A DNA stretch of 64,000 nt from NCBI RefSeq assembly GCF_000981505.1, contig NZ_LN827929.1, positions 806,001 through 870,000 of the forward strand, in the 5' to 3' direction. The position numbers were made by a program, and so were the translations under genes. Positions within the stretch are counted from its first letter, which is position 1; each line of letters begins with the position of its first letter. The notes under the pieces were generated by a model. The model was not told the DNA's origin and made no database searches. It worked only from the letters and a program-made list of their open reading frames with translations. Shown piece after piece: positions 55,318 through 63,856 of the stretch. Source of the stretch: Candidatus Methylopumilus planktonicus. Lineage in GTDB: Bacteria > Pseudomonadota > Gammaproteobacteria > Burkholderiales > Methylophilaceae.

Positions 55318-56063
55318 TCAAAAAATATTGACAAATTTTTTTCTGCATTTGCCAATCTCTCCTTGGTTCCGATATCATAAAATTTTCCTTTTAGAATAAA
55401 TGCAAAGCAATTTTTTTTTGCAATAATCTCAGGGAATATATCATTTTCTAGTGAAAACGATTTATTTTTATGCGAAAAAAAATTAAAGATTCTTTTATTA
55501 AATAAATAAACACCTGCATTTATATATGATGCAACGCATGTAAAATGTTCTTCTTTTTTCTTTTCATGAAAAGAATTAATTCTAGAGTTATCATCTAAAA
55601 AAATACTTCCAAAATCTCGATTATTAGAATTTAGATTCTCGACAACTGCAATTGAAATAAACGCTTTCTTTGCAAGATGATACGAATGAAAAAAACTAAA
55701 ATTAATATCACAAATTGAGTCGCCGTTTAAAACAATAAAACTCTCAGTCTTTATGTGTTTTAATGCATTTTTGATAGCACCACCTGTTCCTAGTGGAATA
55801 TCCTCTTTGGAAAAAATACATATAAAATCTTTCCGACTCTCATAATGCTCAATTATTTTTTTCGATTCAAATCCTACACAAAAAATAGCTTTAGAAATAC
55901 CATTTTTTTTTAATTGGTTAATTATAAGATCTAAAAATGGAAGTTCATTAATTCTAGCCATAGATTTAGGAGTATTCCCTAATATATCTTTAACTCGAGT
56001 TCCAAGTCCACCGCAAAGAACAAGAACATCAAGATCAAATATTTCTTTTTGAAATTTACTCAT
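55314..56063 (-). CDS. Sugar nucleotidyltransferase, HddC-like (copy 2)
   Basis: A 249-residue nucleotidyltransferase with VLVLCGGLGTRVKDILGNTP (about 12-31) and LNGDSICDINFSF. It pairs with the adjacent HddA-like kinase, mirroring the hddC-hddA pair at 43.4-45.0 kb. ATG 56063 lies just after the kinase stop; a start 16 codons upstream would overlap the kinase and is rejected. Product probably an NDP-heptose or related sugar. Confidence 0.82.
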   Translation of the reverse strand: MSKFQKEIFDLDVLVLCGGLGTRVKDILGNTPKSMARINELPFLDLIINQLKKNGISKAIFCVGFESKKIIEHYESRKDFICIFSKEDIPLGTGGAIKNALKHIKTESFIVLNGDSICDINFSFFHSYHLAKKAFISIAVVENLNSNNRDFGSIFLDDNSRINSFHEKKKEEHFTCVASYINAGVYLFNKRIFNFFSHKNKSFSLENDIFPEIIAKKNCFAFILKGKFYDIGTKERLANAEKNLSIFFD

Positions 56064-56067
56064 TTGC

Positions 56068-57060
56068 CTAAAAATTTTCAGAGCCTGACGAATATATAAT
56101 ATGGCTTCCATTTAAATCTATATCAACAGGAACATTAATAAGCTTGCTTAATGCGTGAATAATAGTTTTATGACTTGAGGGCTTGGCTAAAAATAATATA
56201 AAACCTCCTCCACCCGCACCTAATATTTTGCCACCATAGGCACCACACTGCATCCCTATATCATAAATTGTATTTATTTCATTATTGCTTATATTATATG
56301 CAAGTGATTTTTTTACTCTCCATTGCTCATTTAATAAACTTCCGAATAATTTCATATCAATTATTTGACTATTTAGTAGCTTCGTCGCTTCATTGACTTG
56401 GAGAATCATTTCCTGGAGAAGGGTTTTATTCTTGGGGATATTTTTAATCTGCTCTTGAGCAACATCGCTCGCTGACCTCATAATCCCAGTGAAAAAAAGC
56501 AGCATATGACTAGTAACCTTCGAAATATCATCTAAAAAAATTGGCTTTACTTTAAACCCATCAGAACTACTGAAATCTATTTTATTAAAACCACCATAGG
56601 CTGCTGCTACCTGGTCTTGTGAGCCGACATTTTCCATTATTAATTTTTGTTCAATAAAAATTGCATCTTTTGCTAGTTCATATTTATCGCTATTAATATT
56701 TTTCAAAGCTCTAAAAGCATTTAAAAGAGAAACAGTAAATGTCGAGCTAGACCCTAAGCCAGATTGGGCTGGAAGGTCTGCATGGTGAACTATATCAACA
56801 CCATTTTGAACATTCATATATTTTAAAGCGGCTCTTACAACAGGATGCTGTATCTCGTCTATGCTATTTGTTTCTTCTCGCTTGTAATATCTAATACGGT
56901 ATTTGTAATCAAAAAAAGGTGGTAAATAACGGCAGGTTATATAACAATACTTATTAATAGCCATACTAATAACTGATCCATCATTTTCTTCATACCATGC
57001 TGGATAATCTGTTCCTCCTCCGAAAAATGAAATTCTAAAGGGGGTTTTACTTATTATCAT
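56068..57060 (-). CDS. GHMP kinase, HddA-like (copy 2)
   Basis: A 330-residue GHMP kinase with RISFFGGGTDYPAWY, PAQSGLGSSSTFTVSLL (ATP loop) and GKILGAGGGGFILFL. The same signatures as copy 1 but clearly diverged, so an old duplication or separate acquisition. It overlaps the upstream epimerase gene by 14 nt. Substrate heptose- or fucose-like sugar phosphate. Confidence 0.82.
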   Translation of the reverse strand: MIISKTPFRISFFGGGTDYPAWYEENDGSVISMAINKYCYITCRYLPPFFDYKYRIRYYKREETNSIDEIQHPVVRAALKYMNVQNGVDIVHHADLPAQSGLGSSSTFTVSLLNAFRALKNINSDKYELAKDAIFIEQKLIMENVGSQDQVAAAYGGFNKIDFSSSDGFKVKPIFLDDISKVTSHMLLFFTGIMRSASDVAQEQIKNIPKNKTLLQEMILQVNEATKLLNSQIIDMKLFGSLLNEQWRVKKSLAYNISNNEINTIYDIGMQCGAYGGKILGAGGGGFILFLAKPSSHKTIIHALSKLINVPVDIDLNGSHIIYSSGSENF

Positions 57061-58012
57061 TATCTATTGAAGATCGATACCATTTTAAGGTTTTTTTAAG
57101 GCCTTCTTCTAAGGAAACCTTCGGCGTAAATCCGAGTTTATTAACAGCTTTTTGATTATCTATCAGTCTTTTTGGAATCATACTGGGCTTCGATGAGTCA
57201 TAAATGATATTTGCATTTTCATACCCATCTAAATAAACTAATAAGTTAATAATCTCCTTGACAGTGCAGGGATTACTAATTGCTATATTAATAGGATCAA
57301 ATCCAGTTAATTTTTCCATGGATAGTAGAAGGCCGTCTATAAAATCATCGATATAAATAAACTCCTTTAAATCATTACCATCCCCCCAAACCTCAAGGGG
57401 GTCCATTCTTTCCACAACCTTACGAATAAGAGCTGGTATTACGTGAGAAGTTTCCCATTCAAAATCCTCAAACTCACCATACACATTGGCCGGCCTAACT
57501 ACACATACATCCATAGGCTTAGAAATTTTTTCGGAATACATTTGACAGACAATTTCAGTAAACCTCTTCATCCACGCGACAATAAAATATTTATCATAAA
57601 ATTCATTAGTAACATCCTCTTCTTTTACAGGAAAGTCCGTCAATGGGTAAACTGTATTACTACTAATAAATAAGAACTTTTTTACATTGTTTTCATACGC
57701 TGCATCAAGCATTGAAATATTCATTAAAATATTTGGTGTTAAATGAGCCAAGGGATTTTTGGTCATGACTGCAGCCCCTGACGTGTTAGCTGCACACATA
57801 AACACGTAATCCACACTCTTCGTAACTCTTAAACAATCTTCAGGATTTCTAAGGTCGCAACGTAAATAATTAATTTTAGAATCCTTAATAAAAGGTTCTT
57901 TGATATGTAATGTAGCGCTAACATTCGCGCCTAATTTTAATAGCCTTAAAATTAAATGACTTCCAATAAATCCTGCGCCACCAGCGACCAAAACATTTTT
58001 ATTTTTAAACAA
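57047..58012 (-). CDS. NAD-dependent epimerase/dehydratase lacking the usual YxxxK
   Basis: A 321-residue extended SDR: NAD loop VAGGAGFIGSHLILRLL, SSNTVYPLTDFP, RPANVYGEFEDFEW and VWGDGNDLKEFIYIDDFIDG. Where YxxxK is expected the sequence reads YFIVAWMKRFTE, so the catalytic Tyr is shifted or missing. Start is TTG with an AGGAG site 6-7 nt upstream. It may be an epimerase or reductase for the locus' nucleotide sugar. Confidence 0.8.
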   Translation of the reverse strand: MFKNKNVLVAGGAGFIGSHLILRLLKLGANVSATLHIKEPFIKDSKINYLRCDLRNPEDCLRVTKSVDYVFMCAANTSGAAVMTKNPLAHLTPNILMNISMLDAAYENNVKKFLFISSNTVYPLTDFPVKEEDVTNEFYDKYFIVAWMKRFTEIVCQMYSEKISKPMDVCVVRPANVYGEFEDFEWETSHVIPALIRKVVERMDPLEVWGDGNDLKEFIYIDDFIDGLLLSMEKLTGFDPINIAISNPCTVKEIINLLVYLDGYENANIIYDSSKPSMIPKRLIDNQKAVNKLGFTPKVSLEEGLKKTLKWYRSSIDNDNK

Positions 58013-58026
58013 TTGATACTCCTGTA

Positions 58027-58554
58027 TTAATCGACAAATTGGCCTAAATCATCACGTCTCGATAGAATAGGGTCTTTGATAGGCCACCAAATTGAGAACT
58101 CAGGATCATTCCACTTAATTGTAAATTGAGATGATGGGTCGTAATAAGATGTTTGTTTGTAATGAAAAATAGCTGTGTCAGAGATAACTAAGTGGCCATT
58201 TCCAAAATTAGGTGGAACTAAAATTTGCAATCGGTTTTTATCGCTAAGTAAAAATGATTGCCATTTTTTATATTGTTCTGATTTTGGATTATTATTAACA
58301 ACTACGAAATAAAAACTGCCATATAAACATGAAATTAATTTCCATGTTTTATTATCACCATGAATGCCTCTGAGCACATTTTTAGATGAAATTGAAATAT
58401 CATCTTGAACGAAATTTAAATTTAAATTTTTTAAATTATATGTTTCGTTATTAAAAATTTCGACATATTCACCCCTGTGATCATAGAATGTTTCTGGCTT
58501 AATAATCATTACATCTTTAAGAACAGAATCATTGTAGTTAACTTTTTTACTCAT
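58027..58554 (-). CDS. RmlC-type cupin 3,5-epimerase
   Basis: A 175-residue cupin with DHRGEYVEIFN, VQDDISISSKNVLRGIHGDN (catalytic His), ILVPPNFGNGHLV and YKQTSYYDPSSQ. It belongs to the dTDP-4-keto-6-deoxyhexose 3,5-epimerase family, which also includes GDP-heptose epimerases of Campylobacter and Yersinia. No rmlA, rmlB or rmlD is in the window, so a GDP-4-keto sugar is the better guess. It overlaps the NUDIX reading frame as ATGA. Confidence 0.85.
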   Translation of the reverse strand: MSKKVNYNDSVLKDVMIIKPETFYDHRGEYVEIFNNETYNLKNLNLNFVQDDISISSKNVLRGIHGDNKTWKLISCLYGSFYFVVVNNNPKSEQYKKWQSFLLSDKNRLQILVPPNFGNGHLVISDTAIFHYKQTSYYDPSSQFTIKWNDPEFSIWWPIKDPILSRRDDLGQFVD

Positions 58555-59128
58555 AATCTCAATCTTTCTTTATTTTTAGACTTTATCAAAGATTCTTCAA
58601 TGTCAGAAATTTTATCGTTAAATATATTAAACTCAAAGTAGAGTTCTGCAGCTTTTAAAACTGCTAATCCTGCCATATGCTGAAATTTTCCAGATAAAAT
58701 AATTTCTTCTAGCTTACCTCTTTTAATTTCTCGAACCTTAATTCCATGCATTTTTTTCGTGACAAAATTCTCTGTAAAACCGAAAAAGCCATATGCATGA
58801 CTAGTCGATCTGTTAGGCATAATACTAAATTTTCCAACGCAGGACATTTTTGCATACAGCGAAGTCTCTTCGTAAAACTCTCTTTCAGCTGAAGCTAATG
58901 GTTGTTCATTATTTTCAATTTGGCCAGCAGGAAACTCTAAGGTCAGCAGACCTATGGCTGGCCTATCTTGCTCTACCAATATAAAACGATCTCTTGATCT
59001 AATATACAACAAATAACAGAATCTTTTTCGTTGATTCTATAATAAGAATCATTATTGTCATATTTTTTATTGCTTTGCTCTACAAAAAAATAGTTAGATT
59101 CAAAAACTTTTGTAAAATGATCAGACAT
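58551..59128 (-). pseudogene. NUDIX hydrolase split by a -1 frameshift
   Basis: The C-terminal 150 residues are a clear NUDIX hydrolase (DRFILVEQDRP, then the Nudix box GQIENNEQPLASAEREFYEE). That frame opens with a TTG at 59012 and lacks the normal start. The missing N terminus lies in another frame: ATG 59128, overlapping the upstream stop as TAATG, encodes MSDHFTKVFESNYFFVEQ, then SYYRINEKDSVICC, before meeting a stop at 58973-58975. Joining the frames around 59000-59010 by a -1 shift gives a normal YYRI...DSVICCI-RSRDRFILVEQ sequence. It is a frameshift mutation, a sequencing error or recoding. Confidence 0.8.
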
Positions 59129-60150
59129 TATCTAGTTAGTAAGCTTGAACCGTCTTTAACAACTTTTTCTCTCCAGTAGTCAAGCAGATCTCTAATTGTT
59201 TTTTCAAAGGGTATATTTGGCTCCCATCCAGTATGGTCACGAAATTTTTTAGTATTAGGGATTTGTAAATCTGCATCAATTGGCCTTAACCTAGAGGCAT
59301 CTTCTTTAATTTGAATTTTTCCAGCATAGCTTGACAGAGAGATAATTTTATTCAATACATCGCCAATTGTGCACGTGTGAGATCCTCCAATATTATAATA
59401 TTCGCCAGGAATTGGATTAACAGTAACTAGCAGATAATATGCCCTCACTGCATCTCTGACATCTGCTATCGTTCGTAAACTGTTTAAATTTCCAACTTTT
59501 ACTTCAGGTGGAATCAACCCTCTCTCTATCATTGCCACTTGTTTAGCAAAGCTAGATTCAGCAAAAACATCGCCTCGTCTAGGGCCGGTATGGGTGAACA
59601 TGCGAGTTGTCATGATATTCATATGATAGGCTTCAGCATAAAATCTACCTACTAAATCAGTACCAACTTTTGAAATTGCATATGGAGAAGCTGGATGAAA
59701 ACTGCACTCTTCATCTATAGGCAATTTTTCCTTTGGTACACGCCCGAATACTTCAGAAGAAGCACAAATATGGACAATACAATCATTTTTATATTTCTTT
59801 AACGCCTCTAAAACTCTTACTGTGCCTTGTATATTCGTATCTAGGGTGTCCAAAGGCGCTTCAAAGCTGGTTAAAGGATAACTTTGAGCTGCTAAATGAA
59901 AAAGATAATCCGGTTTAGTTTTTTCAATAGCTTTATCAATAGACACTGTGTCTCGTAAATCCCCATAAACAAGACTAATTCGATCATTATTATTAATGCG
60001 TTTAGTTAAGGAGCTAATATTTTCCAATGGGCTTCTCCATCTAATAAGCCCGACAATATTCCAATCAGTATTTTCAATAATAAAATCAGCTAAATGTGAG
60101 CCAACCATTCCTGAAATTCCAGTAATAAATGCTGTTTTTTTAATTTTCAT
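59128..60150 (-). CDS. GDP-mannose/GDP-heptose 4,6-dehydratase-like SDR
   Basis: A 340-residue extended SDR of the GMD/DmhA type: TGISGMVGSHLADFIIE, VYGDLRDTVSIDKAI, LAAQSYPLTSFEAPLDTLDT, CASSEVFGRVP and catalytic YAISK. It removes water from GDP-hexose or GDP-heptose to give the 4-keto-6-deoxy sugar. In this locus either GDP-mannose (ManC) or GDP-heptose (HddC) could be the substrate. Confidence 0.88.
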   Translation of the reverse strand: MKIKKTAFITGISGMVGSHLADFIIENTDWNIVGLIRWRSPLENISSLTKRINNNDRISLVYGDLRDTVSIDKAIEKTKPDYLFHLAAQSYPLTSFEAPLDTLDTNIQGTVRVLEALKKYKNDCIVHICASSEVFGRVPKEKLPIDEECSFHPASPYAISKVGTDLVGRFYAEAYHMNIMTTRMFTHTGPRRGDVFAESSFAKQVAMIERGLIPPEVKVGNLNSLRTIADVRDAVRAYYLLVTVNPIPGEYYNIGGSHTCTIGDVLNKIISLSSYAGKIQIKEDASRLRPIDADLQIPNTKKFRDHTGWEPNIPFEKTIRDLLDYWREKVVKDGSSLLTR

Positions 60151-60160
60151 TCCAATCTAT

Positions 60161-61042
60161 TTAGTCTAACTTTAAAAATATAACTCTTTTAAATTTCCTG
60201 AAAATTGTTTTAGGTGCTTCAAATGCATATATTTTTAAAAGTTTTAATGGTAAGAGTATTCTTTCAAAAAAAGACAAATGTTTTATTGCTTGAAAATTAC
60301 CATCTATAAAAATATGTTTTTGAATACCAAAAATTATTGCAAAAAAATAAATATATTGTTTCCTTTTTAGAAGCCAATTGTATTGTATAAAATCGTAAAA
60401 ACGATTTTTAGTAGTAAGATTATTAGGGTGAGATCTTCCTGCATGCGCTAATTCAGGAATATAAAGAGGCAAAAAACCATTTTTAGTAAAATTAAGAAGA
60501 AATTTATATATATATCCTAAGGGATCATTATCTTTTAAACAATATTTATATACATTCTTTTTTACAATAAAATTTAATTCAGGCAGGTATGGATTAAAAA
60601 GCCAATATGAGAAATAATCGAATTTATTTGGAGGGTAATTATAAAGATAATGATCACCCCAGACTCCTCTAATAATACCTCGGTCATTAATGTTTACTGC
60701 CGATCCCCAGACCAAAGAAATATCTTTATTGGAATCCAATACATTAATTGCTCTTTCTAACCATTTAAAGCTATACAAATAATCTGATGTAGTGGCTAGC
60801 ATAATATATTCACCTTTTGCTTTTTGAAGCCCAAACAAATGTGCATCCTCTGCACTACATTCCCTAAGAAAGATTCTTGATTTCTTAAAAGACTCAAATA
60901 GTTTAATGCTGCCATCTGATGAAAATGAATCAACAACTATTAGTTCAAAGTCCTGAAAGGATTGGGCCTTTAATGCCAACAGCATATCCGGTATATATTT
61001 AGCCTGATTTTTACTTGCTACTAAAATAGATAGTTTAATCAA
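60161..61042 (-). CDS. GT2-family glycosyltransferase
   Basis: A 293-residue protein beginning IKLSILVASKNQAKYIPDML with VDSFSSDGSIKLF (about 36-48), the GT2 fold. The later half is rich in Phe, Tyr and Lys. The annotated-length frame runs further upstream into the SDR gene; TTG 61042, with GGAA 8 nt before it, matches the family start better and is preferred. Donor unknown. Confidence 0.78.
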   Translation of the reverse strand: MIKLSILVASKNQAKYIPDMLLALKAQSFQDFELIVVDSFSSDGSIKLFESFKKSRIFLRECSAEDAHLFGLQKAKGEYIMLATTSDYLYSFKWLERAINVLDSNKDISLVWGSAVNINDRGIIRGVWGDHYLYNYPPNKFDYFSYWLFNPYLPELNFIVKKNVYKYCLKDNDPLGYIYKFLLNFTKNGFLPLYIPELAHAGRSHPNNLTTKNRFYDFIQYNWLLKRKQYIYFFAIIFGIQKHIFIDGNFQAIKHLSFFERILLPLKLLKIYAFEAPKTIFRKFKRVIFLKLD

Positions 61043-61064
61043 AATATTTCCAATGAAATTAAAA

Positions 61065-61850
61065 TCAAAATGATTTCGTTTGGCCTCCATCAACAGTTAT
61101 TTGTGAGCCGTTAACAAGAGATGCTTGCTCTGAGCATAAAAAAGTTACTACATTAGCAACCTCTTCTGGCGTTCCCATCCTTCCGAGAGGATATTCATCC
61201 TCGATCATTTTTTTAAATTTGATTGGATTTTTAGTAAGCTCCTCCTCAAAACCAGCGCCTTTAATATAAATACCGCCTGGAGCAACTGTGTTAAAAGTAA
61301 TTCCACTTCTTACAAGATAATTGGTAAGAGATAATGATTTCATTAAAGCAACCTCGGCAGATTTTGCCATTGCAAACCAAGGCCTGCCTCCTCCTTCTTT
61401 GCCATATATTGAGGAAATCGTTATAACTCTCCCCCATTTTCTCTTGAGCATGTGAGGAATTAGCTTGGATGTTAAAAGCGCTGCAATCAATGCATTTTTC
61501 TGAAAAACTTCACTCCAAACTGAATCATTCGTAATTTCAACTCTCTCATTGCCCCATCGACCGCCGCCGCCAACATTATTAATTAATATATCAACGCCAT
61601 CCCATCTTTTTTTAATTTCACTAACAATAAAATCTGCTGCATCTTGTTTCAATGCATCGACTTTAATTGTTAAAACTTCAACATTATGTTTTTTTAGAGC
61701 TTTAGAGGCGCTTTCGAGATTTTCTTTCGATCTTGAGCAGATGATGATATGAGCGCCTTGTTTTGCTAAAGATTCTGCAATCGAAAGTCCTATACCACGA
61801 GAACCGCCTGTAATTAGTGCTATCTTATTTTTAAATCCGTAATCAATCAT
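61065..61850 (-). CDS. Classical SDR oxidoreductase
   Basis: A 261-residue classical SDR: ALITGGSRGIGLSIAESLA (about 11-29), LINNVGGGG, catalytic Ser in ITISSIYGKEGG and a C-terminal VNGSQITVDGGQT. At the active site the usual YxxxK reads WFAMAKSAEVALMKSL: Lys is kept but Tyr is replaced by Phe (F.MAK). ATG 61850 is chosen; an upstream start overlaps the ThDP beta gene. Directly downstream of the E1-alpha/beta pair, so it may act on their product. Confidence 0.85.
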   Translation of the reverse strand: MIDYGFKNKIALITGGSRGIGLSIAESLAKQGAHIIICSRSKENLESASKALKKHNVEVLTIKVDALKQDAADFIVSEIKKRWDGVDILINNVGGGGRWGNERVEITNDSVWSEVFQKNALIAALLTSKLIPHMLKRKWGRVITISSIYGKEGGGRPWFAMAKSAEVALMKSLSLTNYLVRSGITFNTVAPGGIYIKGAGFEEELTKNPIKFKKMIEDEYPLGRMGTPEEVANVVTFLCSEQASLVNGSQITVDGGQTKSF

Positions 61851-61863
61851 ATTTCTTTTTAGC

Positions 61864-62904
61864 TTAAAAAGGGCCCTTAAATTTATTTTCATGGCTATAA
61901 AAATCTATGCCATCAAGGATAGAAAGAGGTTTATCTAGCATTTTTTCAACTGCGTGAATAATGGTTCCGGCATTTGGGTAAAATTCATCTTCTAATATGC
62001 GGACTGTTGGACATGGGCAATCTGCAAAACCGATTCTTACAGGCGAGGAAATCATATATTGAAATAAATGCTCGCTAACTAAGCTGAGAATTTCTGCACT
62101 AAAGCCAGAATTTATCCAATCACAATCGGCCACAATTAGCCTTCCAGTTTTTTTAACAGAATTAAAAATTATTTCTGTATCTAAAGGTCTTAATGTTCTT
62201 GGATCAATAACTTCTATATCAATGCCTTTCTCAGATAAAATTTTCGCTGCAACCAATGTTTCAACCACCATCCAGGAAATTGCAACAACTGTAACGGCCT
62301 TTCCCTTGCGCAAGACTTTACCTTTACCAATTTCAACCAAAGAGAAATTATTATCAACAGATTCTTTAGCCCAATATAGCCATCGATGTTCCAGGAAGAT
62401 AACTGGGCTATTTGATCTAATAGCTGATTGTAAAAGTCCAAGTGCGTCCGAAGGTGATGTTGGAGCTATAACTATTAATCCTGGAATGTGAGTAAAATAA
62501 GAAAATAATGACTTGCTATGCTGATAGCCTTGCCCCCATCCTCTTCCTATAATTGCTCTTATTACCAATGGTAACGAATGATTCCCATTTGTTCCGTAAA
62601 TGAAACTGGAGGCCATATTTATCAATTGATTCATAGTGAGCAATAAGAAATCAACCCTAATATGAACATGAACAGGCCTAAGACCAGATATTGCAGCTCC
62701 AATAGCCAATCCTGTCATAGCATCTTCTGATAAAGGCGAATCAAAACAACGCTTCTTCCCATATTTTTCAAGCAAACCCTTGGTTGTACCAAATATTTTT
62801 ATCTGATCAGGAACGCCAATGCCAAATACAAAAACAGAGTCATCCCTTTCCATTTCTAGGTGTAATGCCTTGTTTATTGCATCTGAGAAGGTTAACTCAA
62901 TCAA
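61864..62904 (-). CDS. ThDP-dependent enzyme, E1-beta / transketolase C-terminal-like subunit
   Basis: A 346-residue protein like pyruvate dehydrogenase E1 beta: LTFSDAINKALHLEMERDDSVFVFG at the start, DSPLSEDAMTGLAIGAAISGLRPV and DPRTLRPLDTE. It forms the beta subunit with the upstream alpha gene (8-nt overlap). Start TTG. No E2 or E3 gene is present, so it is unlikely to be a standard oxo-acid dehydrogenase. Confidence 0.85.
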   Translation of the reverse strand: MIELTFSDAINKALHLEMERDDSVFVFGIGVPDQIKIFGTTKGLLEKYGKKRCFDSPLSEDAMTGLAIGAAISGLRPVHVHIRVDFLLLTMNQLINMASSFIYGTNGNHSLPLVIRAIIGRGWGQGYQHSKSLFSYFTHIPGLIVIAPTSPSDALGLLQSAIRSNSPVIFLEHRWLYWAKESVDNNFSLVEIGKGKVLRKGKAVTVVAISWMVVETLVAAKILSEKGIDIEVIDPRTLRPLDTEIIFNSVKKTGRLIVADCDWINSGFSAEILSLVSEHLFQYMISSPVRIGFADCPCPTVRILEDEFYPNAGTIIHAVEKMLDKPLSILDGIDFYSHENKFKGPF

Positions 62905-63850
62905 AATACACTCCGGTTAACAGCTCATTTTTTTTGGGGAAGCTTGATAGTTTAGCTAAGTTAACTGCGGTATTAATTTGCCGATCAATTTCATCTTCAA
63001 TTTTAATAGCTTCTGCCAATGAAGAAGCATTAATTAGTTTGTTTCTTATTAATTGCAAGGCATCATAATTTACTTGAATATCTTTATCAGAAGAATTTCT
63101 ATAATAAGCCTCTAAATCATTTTTAATTCCAACATGCTCTAAATATCTTATGCATTTAATATGAAAAAAAACAGGCCTTGAATTTTCTAAAATTTTTTTT
63201 GCAATTAAACACTTATTGTAAATGTCTTCGGCATCGTTAGATTCGTCGAATATATAATCACATTCGAAAGATTCGACAATTGATTTTATGGAAGAAAACC
63301 CCCTTCTCTCATTTTTTTTAGTATGAACAGCATAATCATTATCCTCACAAACAAACAATAGCGGCAATTGCATTAAAGATGCTGCATTTAATGTTTCCCA
63401 AAAAGAACCTTCCTCAATTGCTCCATCGCCGAAATAAACTACACAAACATTATTAGTCAAATTATATTTTTCGGAAAAAGCAACGCCTAGCCCAAGCGGT
63501 AATCCAGCAGCAACAATTGCAGTAGAGCAGATATAATTATTTTCAATATCGGCAAGGTGCATAGAACCACTTCTTCCTGCAGCTGTGCCATTATCTTTTC
63601 CAAATAATTCACAAAAAAATTTATTAACTTGTTTGGTGTGGGCCAAGAATGGAGCATGGCTTCTGTATGTAGAAATAATTTTTGATTTATCGCCTAATGC
63701 TAATGAAATTGCTGCTGGTGCTGCCTCTTGCCCCATTGACATATGCATTGGCGTTTTCATTTCATCTTCATGATAAAGCTCACAAATTTTTAATTCCGAA
63801 CTACGGATTAAATACATTCGAAAATAAATTTCTTTTAGCATTGGCAGCAT
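62897..63850 (-). CDS. ThDP-dependent enzyme, E1-alpha-like subunit
   Basis: A 317-residue E1-alpha homologue with HMSMGQEAAPAAISLALGDK, AGRSGSMHLAD and the ThDP motif FGDGAIEEGSFWETLNAAS...EDNDYAVHT. With the beta subunit it should bind thiamine diphosphate and make or transfer a two-carbon or acyl unit. In a polysaccharide locus this points to an unusual sugar or acid building block. An ATG three codons later is an alternative start. Confidence 0.85.
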   Translation of the reverse strand: MLPMLKEIYFRMYLIRSSELKICELYHEDEMKTPMHMSMGQEAAPAAISLALGDKSKIISTYRSHAPFLAHTKQVNKFFCELFGKDNGTAAGRSGSMHLADIENNYICSTAIVAAGLPLGLGVAFSEKYNLTNNVCVVYFGDGAIEEGSFWETLNAASLMQLPLLFVCEDNDYAVHTKKNERRGFSSIKSIVESFECDYIFDESNDAEDIYNKCLIAKKILENSRPVFFHIKCIRYLEHVGIKNDLEAYYRNSSDKDIQVNYDALQLIRNKLINASSLAEAIKIEDEIDRQINTAVNLAKLSSFPKKNELLTGVYFD

Positions 63851-63856
63851 TAAAAA

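Noticed and set aside
62214..62491. ORFs on both strands inside the E1-beta gene
   Set aside because: Out-of-frame shadows of a clear coding region.
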